Assembly: GCF_947507565.1 (NCBI RefSeq)
Contig: NC_089175.1
Coordinates: 7,181,733-7,245,732 of the forward strand
Direction of reading: 5' to 3'
Length of the DNA: 64,000 nucleotides
From: Oscarella lobularis
Taxonomy: Eukaryota > Porifera > Homoscleromorpha > Homosclerophorida > Oscarellidae
This document shows positions 46,090-57,154 of the stretch, one piece after another; the first letter of the stretch is position 1; the number at the start of each line of letters is the position of its first letter. The translations under genes and the position numbers were made by a program. Below the pieces are notes generated by a model, which ran no database searches, was not told where the DNA came from, and saw only the letters and a list, made by a program, of their open reading frames with translations.

Positions 46090-46975
46090 ACTACGATACA
46101 TTACTACATTACGTATGAGTAGATAAGCGATTGCGATTAGAATAAAGTGACTGTATTGCGTCATACGTACCACGTTCTCTAAGGAATTAAATCACTCTCA
46201 TTACACCATGTTACTTATTGAATGAGGAGTCACATGACTTGAAGTAATTATATGACCATCAATACATAGATACGTACATACGCGTGTACATAAGCGATTA
46301 ATATCGAAAGAAGTGTCACATGACTTGAAGTAATTATTAGACCATCAATACATAGATACGTATTATATAGTACGCGTGTACATAAGTGATTACAAGTAGA
46401 ATAAAGTGACTGTGTTTCGTCATACATATCACGTTCTCTAAGGAATTGAACGACTCTCATTACAACATCTAAATATTGAATGAGGAGTCACATGACATGA
46501 AGTAAATATTTTTCTATCATAATAACAGTCATTCATACATACTAGTAGATACATACGCGTATAGATAAAAGCGATTATGATTAGAATAAAGTGACTGTGT
46601 GCGTCGTACAATCCACGTGCTCTAAGGAATTATAAAAGATCTAAATATTGAATGAGGAGTCACATGACTTGCTGTAATTAATTGACCATACACAGAAAAG
46701 TGATTAATCAAATGACGTCACACATAACACGTGCTCTACGGACACCACCTAATATATGACTTGCCGTATTTACTCGACTATCATAATTAGCATGCTTACA
46801 TTGATACTCATACCTAGTACATACGCTTATAGAATAAAATGCATCATACCAAGTGCTCTAAGGAATTGAATGACTCTAATTATAACATCTAAATATCGAC
46901 AAATGAGTCACATGACTTGCGATAATTAATCGATAACATACATACATAGATACATACGCGTTAGTTATTGAGAAA
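46090..46975. repeat. Degenerate tandem repeat of roughly 120-200 bases
   Basis: Four to five imperfect units share GAATGAGGAGTCACATGACT, CATACATAGATAC and TACGCG, together with AGAATAAAGTGACTGT and TCTAAGGAATT. It lies between the convergent DAPK-type and RAP1 genes. Confidence 0.8.
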
Positions 46976-47085
46976 GCAACAAATGAAAGAAGAACGACAC
47001 AAAGAGAGAGAGATGCGGCTCAGTCTGAGAGTGGGGAGTGGGTACGGGGGTGTGGCCTAGCGCTCTTTCATCGTGTTTCCTCGCT

Positions 47086-48554
47086 CTAAAGAAGTGTGCA
47101 CTTGCCCTTTGACTTCGACTTTCTTCTCTTTCGACTGTCAACCATGTCCTGTTGAACTTTGTTCACCATTCTCACCAGACTCAAGAAAAGCTAATAATAT
47201 TAATTAAATAATTATTGAAACCTGATTACATGTAACACAATTATACCTCTTCTACGTTCAGTTTCGTCTTGGCTGACGTTTCAACAAAGGAACTAATAAT
47301 TTTTTTAATAAATACTTTTATTTCTTAATTTATTTTGATTTGTACCAGTAGTGACCCCACTGTCTTGAGAGTTGCTTTCCCTGTTCAGAGCTTATTAGTC
47401 TGTCGTCTTCAAGATCGCATTTATTTCCAACAAGAATAATGGGCACCTAGGAAATCAATAAATTAATATTCAAATATATACGCACTCTCTTCTTACTGAT
47501 TCCGTGTCTTTGACTCGTAGTATCTGCTCTCTCAATTCGGACAAATCACTAAAACTTGCCTAATAAAAACTCATTAGAAATAGGAATACCAATGTACTGA
47601 TTCTTTACGGAACCTGAGACGTAATGGCATAGACCAAAGCAAAGCCCTGGCCATTCTTCATATACAAATCTCTCATGGCAGTGAATTGCTCCTAAACATA
47701 AATAAAAATTAGAGAAGAGAAAACGCATGACTAAGAGTTGCAGAGTAAGAGAAAGCTAAGGCCTCTCTATAGAGAGTCTATAGAGAGACTATGATGAAGT
47801 CTGTAGAGAGACTATGGAGTCTATAGAGAGAGAGACTACATATAAAGTCTATAGAGAGAATATGGAGTCAATCAAGTGACTATGAAGTCCATAGAGAGTC
47901 AATGACGTTCTCTATCTCTCTATAGTCAAGGCTTCAGTTCCATTGAGAGCCTATTGACTCCATTGAGAGTTTATTGACTATCTATAGAGAGTCTATAGAG
48001 AGTCAATATGTCATCAATCTCTCTATAGTCAAAGCTTTCAGTTCCACAGATACAGAGTAAGAGAAAGTAAAGGCCTATATTTGTTTCTCATATTTCCTTT
48101 TCAATCTTACCGTTCCAGCTGTGTCGAGTATTTCCAACATGCACTGAGCGCCTTCGACGTCGACGGTCTAGCGTACGCTAGAATCAGAAAAAAAACTCGC
48201 TTTTCTCTCAACAAACGCTCACCTTTCGATACGAATCCTCGATCGTGGGATCATACTTCTCAACAAAAATACCCTGAACAAACTGCACGGTCTAGAAAAA
48301 GCGAGAAAAAGACGTCAGACAAAAGACACTCCCAAAAAGAGGGCGTGGCCACAGCCTCGAGGAGTTGAACGCGAACGCGATAGCTACGAGCTATCCCTAT
48401 CAGCGCGCCCGTAAGCTAGAAACGTCATTTCATTCATCGATTGTCGCCCAGAGCCCGGGCGGGGGCGGGGCGACGATTTTTCCCCGTTTTTTCTTACGAG
48501 AGCGCTCTTGCCGACGCCTCCCGAGCCGAGAACGACTAGCTTGTATTCTCGCAT
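47086..48554 (-). CDS. RAP1: Rap1 small GTPase
   Basis: Ras-family switch controlling integrin adhesion and junctions in animals. Seven or so exons give [19 protein letters not shown] (P-loop), [20 protein letters not shown] (Rap effector loop), [19 protein letters not shown] (switch II, with the Rap threonine at the Ras Q61 position), [29 protein letters not shown] and a basic tail ending KGKCTLL. CTLL is a CAAX box ending in leucine, expected to be geranylgeranylated. A GA-rich repeat fills one intron. The C-terminal splice ([11 protein letters not shown]) was chosen because it is the only in-frame choice restoring the SAK motif. Confidence 0.93.
47757..48060. repeat. Simple repeat in a RAP1 intron
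   Basis: Many copies of AGTCTATAGAGAG and close variants on both strands (CTCTCTATAGTC), making the region partly self-complementary. Confidence 0.85.
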
Positions 48555-48788
48555 TCTCCTTCGACGCTATTCGATAGACAGGGAGCGCTTCGCTTACGAT
48601 TGGGCACGCGAACACTGAGAGGGCGAATACGGGGAAGAGTGACGTCACAAGACTGCGGTTGAAACCTTAGTAACGCCGCTTCGTCCACCCCCCCTTTAGT
48701 CTAAACAGGATAAAAATCACGCGATAAAATCAGACAAAAATGCACGCTACAGTCTAATTTTGCATTCGGCTTGTACGATTGGTCAATT

Positions 48789-50674
48789 TTAGAGATCGCC
48801 GGCGCTATGACTAGTTTCTTCATCCGGTTCCCTTGGCAACGATATTGCTTCGACTTTGCTCATTGATATCTCTCCCGTGAAGACGTTCTTTATCCACGAT
48901 TGGAGTTCTTTTAGTCGTTTCTCTGAGTCGTACCAGGCACATTCAGCCTATATAATTAGACAGGTCACGTGTCTATGTTAACTCATGTTTTTATTATTTT
49001 ACTTTGATTAAATCTATGACGCCAAAGGAAGCGTCTGATTTCGTCACATCCAAACCGTACATTTGTTTCCACGTTCTGTGAAGCTGGGAGCAATGATTAA
49101 ATAATTTATTTTTGAATAATACATAGGATGTCTTTGTGTAACCATTTGAAAGGGATCCGGATGTATCCAGACAAAGTGAGTGCGATTGTCAGAGGTGAAA
49201 GATCGTGCAACATTTTTTAGAGTAGAGAAAAATTGACTCCCAGCTAAAAACGAATTTTAAAAAATCAATATTAAATTATTAATTGCCAAATACCTTCCGT
49301 TTCAGGTCTAACAAAGGCAACAAACATCTTTTGACCCTCTCCATGATTCTATATATATAGAAAAAACAATATCCAATAATTAATACTTTAAAATAATTAA
49401 AGTTTACCCATGTTGTGTGTATTGTTTCCAGACGCATTTTATTCAATGCTTCTCTGTTTATACCCACTAGATAATCACGTGATAATTTATCTTTGCACTA
49501 ACCTGCTATTGTTTCTAATAAATCCTACAATAGCTTCAATATTCTTGGGCTAAATTAGAACCGGATATGTATACTAAATTAATTAAAATCTTAACTATTT
49601 TACTTCAGCTAGTGTAAGACGTTTATCATAGGGCCTGTCAAAGACAAGACTATTTGATTTCTTCAGTTGAACGCTTTTGGCCAACTGAGAATCAATGTAT
49701 CAATACTAGATAATTCATTAACTAATTTCTCTACAGTACCTTCTTATCATAGACAACATAGAATGGCGTGATTGGTTGAAAAACTTGAGCAGCTTTCATG
49801 AAATCCTTCAACGCTAATAATAGAAAATAATTAATAATGTTAATTGATATGTAGACACTGTGTACCTTTGGTGTTCTTTTCAAAATAACCAATGACTTTC
49901 GCCTGGTCTACGTCATCGTAATTCTTCTTCTGAGTCTTCCCAAGAATCTCAGTCAAAGGAGAAACAAGCATCTAAAAAATATAATTAATTATACATTTAC
50001 ATAAAATGTAGTAACCTAAATAAATATTAAAAACAAATATTAAATAACCTTCATCACATAGGGAATCAATACTTCCGGAGCACTAAAAAATTAATAAAAT
50101 AAAAATTAAATATTAAATTTTGATTGATTAATACCGTTGACCATAATACACGTGCGGAGCGACGCGATCCTTTCCGAAAACGACGATATTTCCGGGAGCA
50201 GGAACTCCTAAAGAAAATAAACAATTGACACTCCACTAATTGAGTATATCACACCTAACCTAAACGTTTTGTAAGCACAAAGCTCTCTACCATATTTATC
50301 GTCGCCGCTCGCACGCCCTCCTTTTCTAATATTTGCACGGTTGTCTAATCGTTGACACGTCGACATAAAATACTTCCTGTGTGGGCGTGGCCCGCTCTCT
50401 TACTTACTTCGAGAAGCATTTCTTGCTGTTCTTGCTGTCGTTTCGCCGTTTCCGAGTCTTTGACGGGATGGAATGGATGTCCCGGGGGCACGTAGAAGAG
50501 AACGATGACGAATGAGTGTTTTTTCACGGCCGCGTCGAATGTTTCGGCGTTTAGGGAGAGACAACGCTTTTTGCCGTCGTGAGGCGGCAAACGAAAGCCG
50601 TCCCCGTCCGTCTGCGCTTCGCAGATGACGGCGCACGACGTCAGGACGACGATCAATAAGAATCGTACTCTCAT
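48789..50674 (-). CDS. CASQ: Calsequestrin-like ER protein
   Basis: The signal peptide is MRVRFLLIVVLTSCAVICEA. About ten short exons encode thioredoxin-like repeats: LSLNAETFDAAVKKHSFVIV with LFYVPPGHP in place of a CxxC site, then EKEGVRAATINMVE, VVFGKDRVAPHVYYGQR, VIGYFEKNTKALKDFMKAA, ITPFYVVYD, NHGEGQKMFVAFVRPETE, THFVWIHPDPFQM and a last exon ending SHSAGDL. The order and motifs match calsequestrin, a Ca2+-binding protein of ER/SR lumen. It lacks the long aspartate tail of vertebrate forms, so its Ca2+ capacity may be lower. A longer start at 50,776 is in frame, but it would bury the signal peptide. Confidence 0.82.
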
Positions 50675-50837
50675 GAGCGTGGACACGTGCTTAGAGCGAC
50701 TAAAGCACGTTAGAATGACTGAAAGAAAATTTCTGACCGTCTCTAAGTAATGCAAGCGCGCTAGAACAGTTGACAACCACTAATTTCTTTCATCAAAGAG
50801 GGCCCCTCAAAAAAAAACCCCTCTAGAACCCGTCCAG

Positions 50838-51345
50838 TTATTCCGCCTTGGTCGCACGCGTATATATCATCTGTGCGTGATGCGCGAGAACGGGTTTGAT
50901 GAGTCCTTTCGCGAGTAATTCCTTGAGAGCCCGTCGCGCGAGAGATCCCCGGATCTTGAGACGTTCCGAGAGAACGGAGGGCGTAATCAGCTTATAGTTG
51001 GGCACTTCCTTGTAGAGCTTGTCGTACGTTGCCTTGTCGAAGAGGACGAGATTGTTCAGCTTGTCGCGAACCTTTCCTTTCGACCACTTCTTCTTTTTCG
51101 CTTTTCCGCCGCCCGGTTTCGCCGCCTTTTTCTGCGGCTGCTTGCCTTTCTTAGCGTCCTTCTTCGGGTCTGGCTTCTTCGGTGGCTATAAGGGAAGAAG
51201 AAGACCGTTTTACTTTACGAACGCGATAGCGTGGGTCCTCGAAAGGGGCCCCGGATAACTAACTACACGTAGAACGATCCTGCAGTGACTTTTCGAAGGT
51301 ACGCGGTTGCGCAAAAGGACGCGTAATGCGTTATTCCCTTACCAT
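50838..51345 (-). CDS. RPS25: 40S ribosomal protein eS25
   Basis: Exon 2 (51,185-50,838) reads [14 protein letters not shown], then [57 protein letters not shown] and IYTRATKAE. Exon 1 contributes only the ATG (51,345-51,343), immediately followed by GTAAGG; the intron ends TATAG at 51,186. The protein is 116 residues, close to the usual 115-125. It lies head-to-head with MRPL17. Confidence 0.95.
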
Positions 51346-51430
51346 TCTTCGTTGTGAGTCTCTTCTTCGCGACGCACGAGGCACGAGTTCTTTGCGCTAT
51401 GCGTTGCGTTATACGGGTTCACTTTGCAGT
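51346..51430. promoter_or_regulatory. Bidirectional promoter RPS25/MRPL17
   Basis: Only 85 bases separate the two start codons, so both transcripts must start within or beyond this stretch. There is no TATA box. Confidence 0.6.
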
Positions 51431-51992
51431 ATGAGGCACGGCTACAAGTTAGCTCGCTTGGGACGCAGTTCTAAGCTTCGTCGAGCGATGCTGAAGAATC
51501 TGACGGCGTCTCTAGTGGAGCACGAACGCATACAGACGACCGTTCCGCGCGCCAAAGCAATGAAAAAAGTCGGAGACTGGGTAAGACGTTTTACGTCACC
51601 CAGGAAACGAATTCTGACGTAATCATTAGATGATTTCGTTGGGAAAACGCGGGAATTGGAAAGCTCGCATGGACGCCAATTGGTGGATAAGGGTACGGAA
51701 AAATCCGAGTCACGATTCCCTATAAAAATTAACTAATTAAAATATTTTTTAGAATGATTCTCTCGTGGACAAACTCTTCGGTCCACTAACGGAAAGATAT
51801 GAATCTCGACCAGGGGGCTATACGCGAGTACTACGCATACCCAATCGAAAAGGCGATCAAGCCCCAATGGCAATAATCGAATATATCAATAACCCTCTAC
51901 CGTCTCTGTTACCGGCGAAAGGCGGAGACGCGCACAAGGCGGCGGAGAGAAAGAAATTGAGAAAAATACCTAAAGAAGGAACGCCTGTCTAA
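51431..51992 (+). CDS. MRPL17: Mitochondrial ribosomal protein bL17m
   Basis: Three exons read MRHGYKLARLGRSSKLRRAM, LVEHERIQTTVPRAKAMKK, MISLGKRGNWKARMDANWW, DKLFGPLTERYESRPGGYTRVL, PNRKGDQAPMAIIEY. These match the L17 family (large subunit of the mitoribosome). I choose the start at 51,431 because it aligns with bacterial L17; an in-frame ATG at 51,326 would overlap the RPS25 promoter. Two unprocessed pseudogene copies lie at 60.7 and 61.8 kb. Confidence 0.92.
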
Positions 51993-52144
51993 GTGAAACA
52001 TTTTTTGTAAAAAGATATGTGATTATTATGATGACGTAATGTATAACTCTGCTGCTGACCACGCCCACTATCCTTCATCATGTGACGCTAGGTCTTTTAG
52101 TACCCCGGACTAAATTGGCGTTTGTTTTGCAACTCGTGACTACT

Positions 52145-52181
52145 CATTACGTCATTACGAGTCCCCAAAAGTTCCCCCGAA
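52145..52181 (+). promoter_or_regulatory. Conserved promoter block of CARD-Kelch gene 2
   Basis: TTACGTCATTA, GAGTCCCCAAAA and TTCCCCCGAA (52,172-52,181), 56 bases before the ATG. Confidence 0.55.
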
Positions 52182-52237
52182 CCTTTTCTTCTCATCGCTT
52201 GAGATCTTGCTTTGTTTTTGCTTTTACTCTCTTTGAA

Positions 52238-53591
52238 ATGGATCAAAGATGGAAAACCTGCGTGCATCCCATTCTTTCCGCTCTCGTGGAAATTCTCATT
52301 CCTCTTTCTCTGATTGATCGTCTTCTCGAAGTCGAACTTATAACAATTCCAGAATATGAGAGACTCTCTCTTGATTCGATTGATGACGAGAAGAGATCGC
52401 GACAGCTTCTCGTATCAATTTTACCAAGAAAAGGACCTGAGTCGTTTGATAAATTTTTGAACGTTTTGAAGGAAACCAAAGGACAGAAACACGTCGCAAA
52501 AAAAATACTAGGAGAAGAAGAGAAAAACGAAGGAAAACGTAAAGTTGAATGGAAATAAGAGAAAAATTGAATTAAATAATTATTTACGTATTCTATTCAA
52601 GGTGAAAAAGAGATTAGAGTATTGAAAAGAGAATTAAAATTAGAAAAACAGAAAAAAGAAGAGAAGGAAAACGAATTGAAGAAAGAGAAAGTGACGAACA
52701 TCGGTCTGCGAACAAAGGTGGGCGTGTCTATAAAAGAAGAGTTGATTTTTACTTTTTGTAATCGAAAACATTTAGTTTTCAATGGGAAGTCCAAGTCTCA
52801 AATGGGAGACAAACATACCAAACATGCCCATTGATTGTCGGCCATTTGGAAATGTGGCTGAAATCAATGGAATGCTACATGTTGGTTGGGGGAATAGAAT
52901 GTTTCAGTTTAAGAAGGGAGCGTGGGAGGGAGAGGAGCATCATCTGCCGGGGATTAAACGCATAGGAAGTGTCTTTGAAAGTGAAGGGAAAGGATATGTC
53001 ATGGATATGAATGAGGAGAATCGATGTTCGAGTATTTATGAATGGAAAAGTGAAACGAGAAATTTTGAATTATTAACTAAAATACCAGATAAATATCAAC
53101 TCGAAGCGAGATCAGCAATTGGACACAATGGGAACATTTATCTTGTGGGAGGGGGATGGGAGAGTAATCAAGTTGATTGTTTTGATATTAATAAGGGAGA
53201 ATGGGAACCAATAAAGAAAATGAAGAATAAACGGTGGGACTGTTCATTGGCTGTGATTGATGATAAAATGTTTGTTGGAGGAGGGGATGGGGCGGGGAAT
53301 TCAGTTGAATGTTTCTCAATGGAGAAACAAGACTGGATTGATATCAAACCAACTACAAAGGAATTGTGTGAATTGTCATCATGGAATGGGAAACTCGTCG
53401 CAACAGGAGGAGGATGGGGATATAGCAATTGTGTTGAAATGTATGATGAATTGTCTGGGGATTGGCTTCCATTGCCATCAATGAATCAGGGACGATGGTT
53501 TCATGGTGCATGTACAACAAAAGACAATCAATTAATTGTAGTGGGGGGAGCATGGGGTGCAGTGAACTCAGTTGAATGTTTAAAAATGTAA
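52238..53591 (+). CDS. CARD-coiled coil-Kelch protein 2
   Basis: Three exons (52,238-52,538; 52,602-52,717; 52,776-53,591) give about 410 residues. CARD: ILIPLSLIDRLLEVELITI, RQLLVSILPRKGPESFDKFL, TKGQKHVAKKILG. The coiled-coil linker is Lys/Glu-rich (residues about 100-139). The Kelch region has IYLVGGG, FVGGGDG, LVATGGG and LIVVGGAW with VD/VE-CF motifs. Donor C|GTAAAG and acceptor CAAG|GT were preferred because they keep the linker open. It starts 245 bases after MRPL17, on the same strand. Genes 2, 3 and 4 are very close to each other, and gene 1 is older. Confidence 0.9.
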
Positions 53592-54170
53592 ATGTGTTTA
53601 TGGGTCCCAATAAAAATTCGTGTTTTGTGTTGATCGCTCACCGTTTACTTTTCTTTAAAACGATAAAAACGAGTCAAAGAATCGAGCAATGCCTCACATT
53701 AATTTCTCATGTTCTCTGCAAAGTTTGAGAAAAGTAAAAATATTAAAAAAGCTGTAAACTGTTTTTGTGTCAGTTGCTCACCATTCAGTTCTTCTTAACG
53801 ATAAAAATGAAGCAAACATTCCAGCGACGCTTCACATGAAATTCAGATTTCAGTTTCCGAAAAATGAAAATTCCCCGGACGAGGAGAAATTCGAAATCTG
53901 AGAACACGTTGACTGAATGCCCGTCGCATGCTTATACCAACGGAATACTCACGGTTTTCCGTCTTCTCAACGTCACAATCTTAGAGAAAGTTTGCAAATG
54001 AAGCGATTTTTGAACATTTCGTTGTCTATTCGAGTCCATTTGACCTACAGAAGATGAGAGCAGCTTCAGATAATACTCATACAAAACGAGAAAAGCTCAA
54101 ACGAGCGTATTTTACCTTCTAAGCGGTCGGACAACGCAACAGCTGCAATCGTTTCCGCGCGGGAATGCGC
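53592..54170. repeat. Duplicated 3' flank of CARD-Kelch genes, copy 1
   Basis: Almost identical to 59,979-60,560 and 63,682-64,000, more weakly to 41,708-42,110. It contains the polyadenylation signal AATAAA just after the stop. It ends near the GCGGTCGGACAACGC string. Confidence 0.85.
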
Positions 54171-55225
54171 GCGCTACGAAGAACCGAAATTCGCACAAGG
54201 AACTTCGAAGAAGCCCCATGTCGCCGCACACTCGTCTCGACGACTTGATATGGACTTCGTCTCCCTGCGAGGCGCGCATGCAGCCCATCCTGTAGGCGCC
54301 AATTGGTAAGCGCACCAAAAATAGTTTGTTTCCCGTTCATCTTTGCTCGCGCGTCGCGTTGTCGTGTCCGTCTCCACGCGTAAAGCGACGTAGAGCGTCG
54401 AAGCAATCCGCGCGTGGCTGTATCTACTCTCCAATGACGTTTTCCGCGACGCGCGGCGACGTGAAACGGACGTGACGCCTCGCGTATCCACTAGCATCTA
54501 GACGATCCCTCATCGCGCGCGCTCGCATTTCGTTTCTATTCATTCCCTTTCTCTAGCTTCGGAAAGTTCGACAACGAAAGAGAGAAGAAGAAAGCCACGT
54601 GGCCGGCCAGCGCGACGACCAGGTTCCTCCTTTGGGGCCCCGTGTGGTGTAGGCGTGCTCTTAGGGGGCGGGGCTTCCTATGACGTACACGGCGCTAAAT
54701 GTCTGTAATACCACTGCCCTCGCTCGTGAGCATAGAAAATTTCCAACAGTGTAACCGTAGGTCGGATTGAATGGAGGGCGGGTTGGGGTTCACGAGTGAG
54801 AGCTGGTGGTTATTACAGCACATGGAGCCCAATTGTGTACGTTGCAGGGGGTGTAGCGGGACGACAGTTACATTGGCGTAATTAATTAGTGAAATTTCAA
54901 TATCTCCCTTCCCCGTTCCGTGCTCAGTTTGCATCATCACCATGGCGACTACGTTAGTTTGCACGGGTCCTCTCCCTTTGCATTAGGGTTTAGTTGGCGG
55001 CTGCTAGTAGGGTAGGACGGTTTGTGTAGTAGGCTTGTAGCTCCTTTCCTCATCACGTGCTTAGCTAGCAGCCGCCACGTGCTTTAGTCCATTTTTCAAT
55101 GGATTTATCAGGTAATCTAGGTTGATTAGAATATAGGAATATTTTAGGTCAATGGATTTATAAGGTATTCTAGGTATTTATCCTCATGCCAGATTTTATT
55201 TTCAGGGTAGTCTTAGTAGGGTTTT
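54171..55225. other. Unassigned spacer
   Basis: CpG-rich around 54,170-54,500, with overlapping minus-strand frames that look compositional. A minus frame at 54,695-54,964 is unrecognised. No gene is supported. Confidence 0.4.
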
Positions 55226-55345
55226 TCCACAGGTTTTTATTTTTCCACAGGTTTTTATTTTATTCACAGGTTTTTATTTTATTTAAAGGGTTTTATTTTC
55301 CACAGGTTTTTATTTTTCCCACAGGTTTTTTATGTTATTTGCAGG
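55226..55345. repeat. Minisatellite, unit about 16-20 bases
   Basis: About six copies of CACAGGTTTTTATTTT and variants in tandem. Confidence 0.8.
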
Positions 55346-56588
55346 TTCTAATTTTTATTTACACGTTTTTGCTGGTTTCTTTATTATTTATTTACTGTTT
55401 TTTTTCTGTTTAGGGTATGATTATAATGATTAATAGTATGAGTTCAAAATCAGATGCCAACGTCTTTTGGAAAGGTGAGCTATCATTGTGTGATTTTCTT
55501 TCCACTGGTGCGATATTGCAGGCCAAATAAAGGAAGACATATGAGAAGAAAGAAGAGAGCTTCTCTGCATGATTTCAATAGTGCATGATCTTTGTGTAGT
55601 TGCGTGCTTTTTTTCTAGGTGATCAAATATTTAGGAGTTGTCCATGAGCGCGCGCGCGTCTTTCGTTGCCGCTGATTCTCGGGCTTCTTTCGCGCGTTAT
55701 GATTGGTACCTTTCATGCGCTCACTACTCGCTGATGCTGCGCGAGTTCACGCTTTGTATAATCGATTGATTGCAGCGATTGCAGAAAATAAAAGCACGCG
55801 ATTTCAATCTCCCGGAAGTTACACGAAATGGAGTACACATGACGCCATGTTTTTCGTCTTCAACAAGCCCTTTCTCTTGACGCTCAAGGTCAGCGAAAGC
55901 CTTCTCCTGGCCAATTGTAAAGTTTCTGTGCGTTCCTATAGGCATCCCACGTTTTGATCGCCTCTCAGACGCGAAGAACCGCTCCGCGTCGTCTCAGGGA
56001 CTGAGCAAGAGAGAGTTACAAGCAGGCGAATCATCGCGACGACGCTTCGCGCTCAGGATTTCTTCACTAACTTTGCGCAAACGCGCGCCCCCTCACGTCG
56101 TCCTCTCCCACGAGGACGCATCCGCTCGCCGGTAAGCAATCTCACCCTGATCGCTTTTCTGCTTACTCTCACGGAGTGTAAAATCTCTTTTTCCTTCGGC
56201 ATCGCTGGTCGCTCGACTACGTTTTTGTAAAGGGGCCCCTCTCTTCTTTGTTTTTTTCAATCGCGTGCCATGTACCGTTGCCCTGCGCTTTCGTTCGCTT
56301 CTGAGACTAACATGCAAAAATCCTACTAATAGATCAACTAAAAGCTATTTTAAATGTAATTGTGATTCTCTTTAGGGTATACGGGATGTTGATCTTCTAT
56401 CTTTCTCGTCGTTTCACCGTTTCCAGGTTTGTTTTCCATCGTTTTCTTTCGCCGTATTAATTCTGGCGTCCTTTCAGGGATCACAAATTGGTGACCTATC
56501 TAGAAACTCTTTTTGGAAGGAGTTCTGAGGAAGATGACGTCGCAGAAATCGGCTTTGTTGCTATATCTTAAATGACTCTTTTCATACC
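55346..56588. other. Unassigned, possibly transcribed
   Basis: Several good splice-like sites (for example GGAAAG|GTGAGC near 55,473) join only very short frames, such as MIIMINSMSSKSDANVFWK. Competing frames on both strands at 55,700-55,960 show no domain. A non-coding transcript is possible. Confidence 0.3.
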
Positions 56589-57154
56589 GTAGTTGTAGTA
56601 GAGATAGTTGCAGAGTAGTAGTGTGTAGCGTAGGGGCAACAGGGTCCTGAGCATGACCCTACATTAGATATGAAACTGCTCCGAGGCCTCCTTGAAGAGG
56701 TCTCCTCCGGCACGTCGCGTCGCACACAGACAATAGCGTAGGCGTAGACATGTTCATAATATTTTATTTAATAAATACCGGAAGTAAACCGGAAATTCTG
56801 AAAAAAATTTCGCATTGGTCTTCCCTGTTTCGCTGTCCACCTGCACGGACCGCGAGGGGTCCATACAGGCTTCGGTTGGGTGGGGGTCATCCTCCCTACT
56901 CCCCCGTCGGAGTTAGAGCCTGTTTAGTCTCCCGGCTCGGACGCCTGGGACCGGCAGCCCTCGGATGTGAGTTCTGCCGGCCTGGTTCCAGGGGGACCGC
57001 CATTGTGACCCACCGCGTCTTCCTAAGTGGGGTGGCAGTTTATCACTCGTGCCACGGGAGTAGGGGATTGAATCCCCTGCGTTCAAGCCACGTTTATCCT
57101 CTCTGGCTCAAGAGTTGGGCCGGTTTTATTTAGTCACCTCGGGGCCCAGAGGTG
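56589..57154 (+). repeat. Hairpin-rich interspersed repeat, copy 2
   Basis: Inverted partner of 34,831-35,390, 21 kb apart, with the shared 85-codon frame on the plus strand here. The CTGCACGG stem has a mismatch (TACAG for TGCAG), while the other stems are kept. Confidence 0.75.

Noticed and set aside
47757-48060. Regular short repeats resembling a CRISPR array.
   Set aside because: The units are irregular simple repeats inside an animal intron, without unique spacers.
50675-50776. Longer in-frame start for the calsequestrin-like gene.
   Set aside because: It would place 34 residues before a clear signal peptide.
53168-53428. Antisense frames through the Kelch exons (also at 38,714, 59,534 and 63,231).
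   Set aside because: They recur only because the Kelch genes are duplicated; they mirror the Gly/Trp/Glu-rich sense codons.
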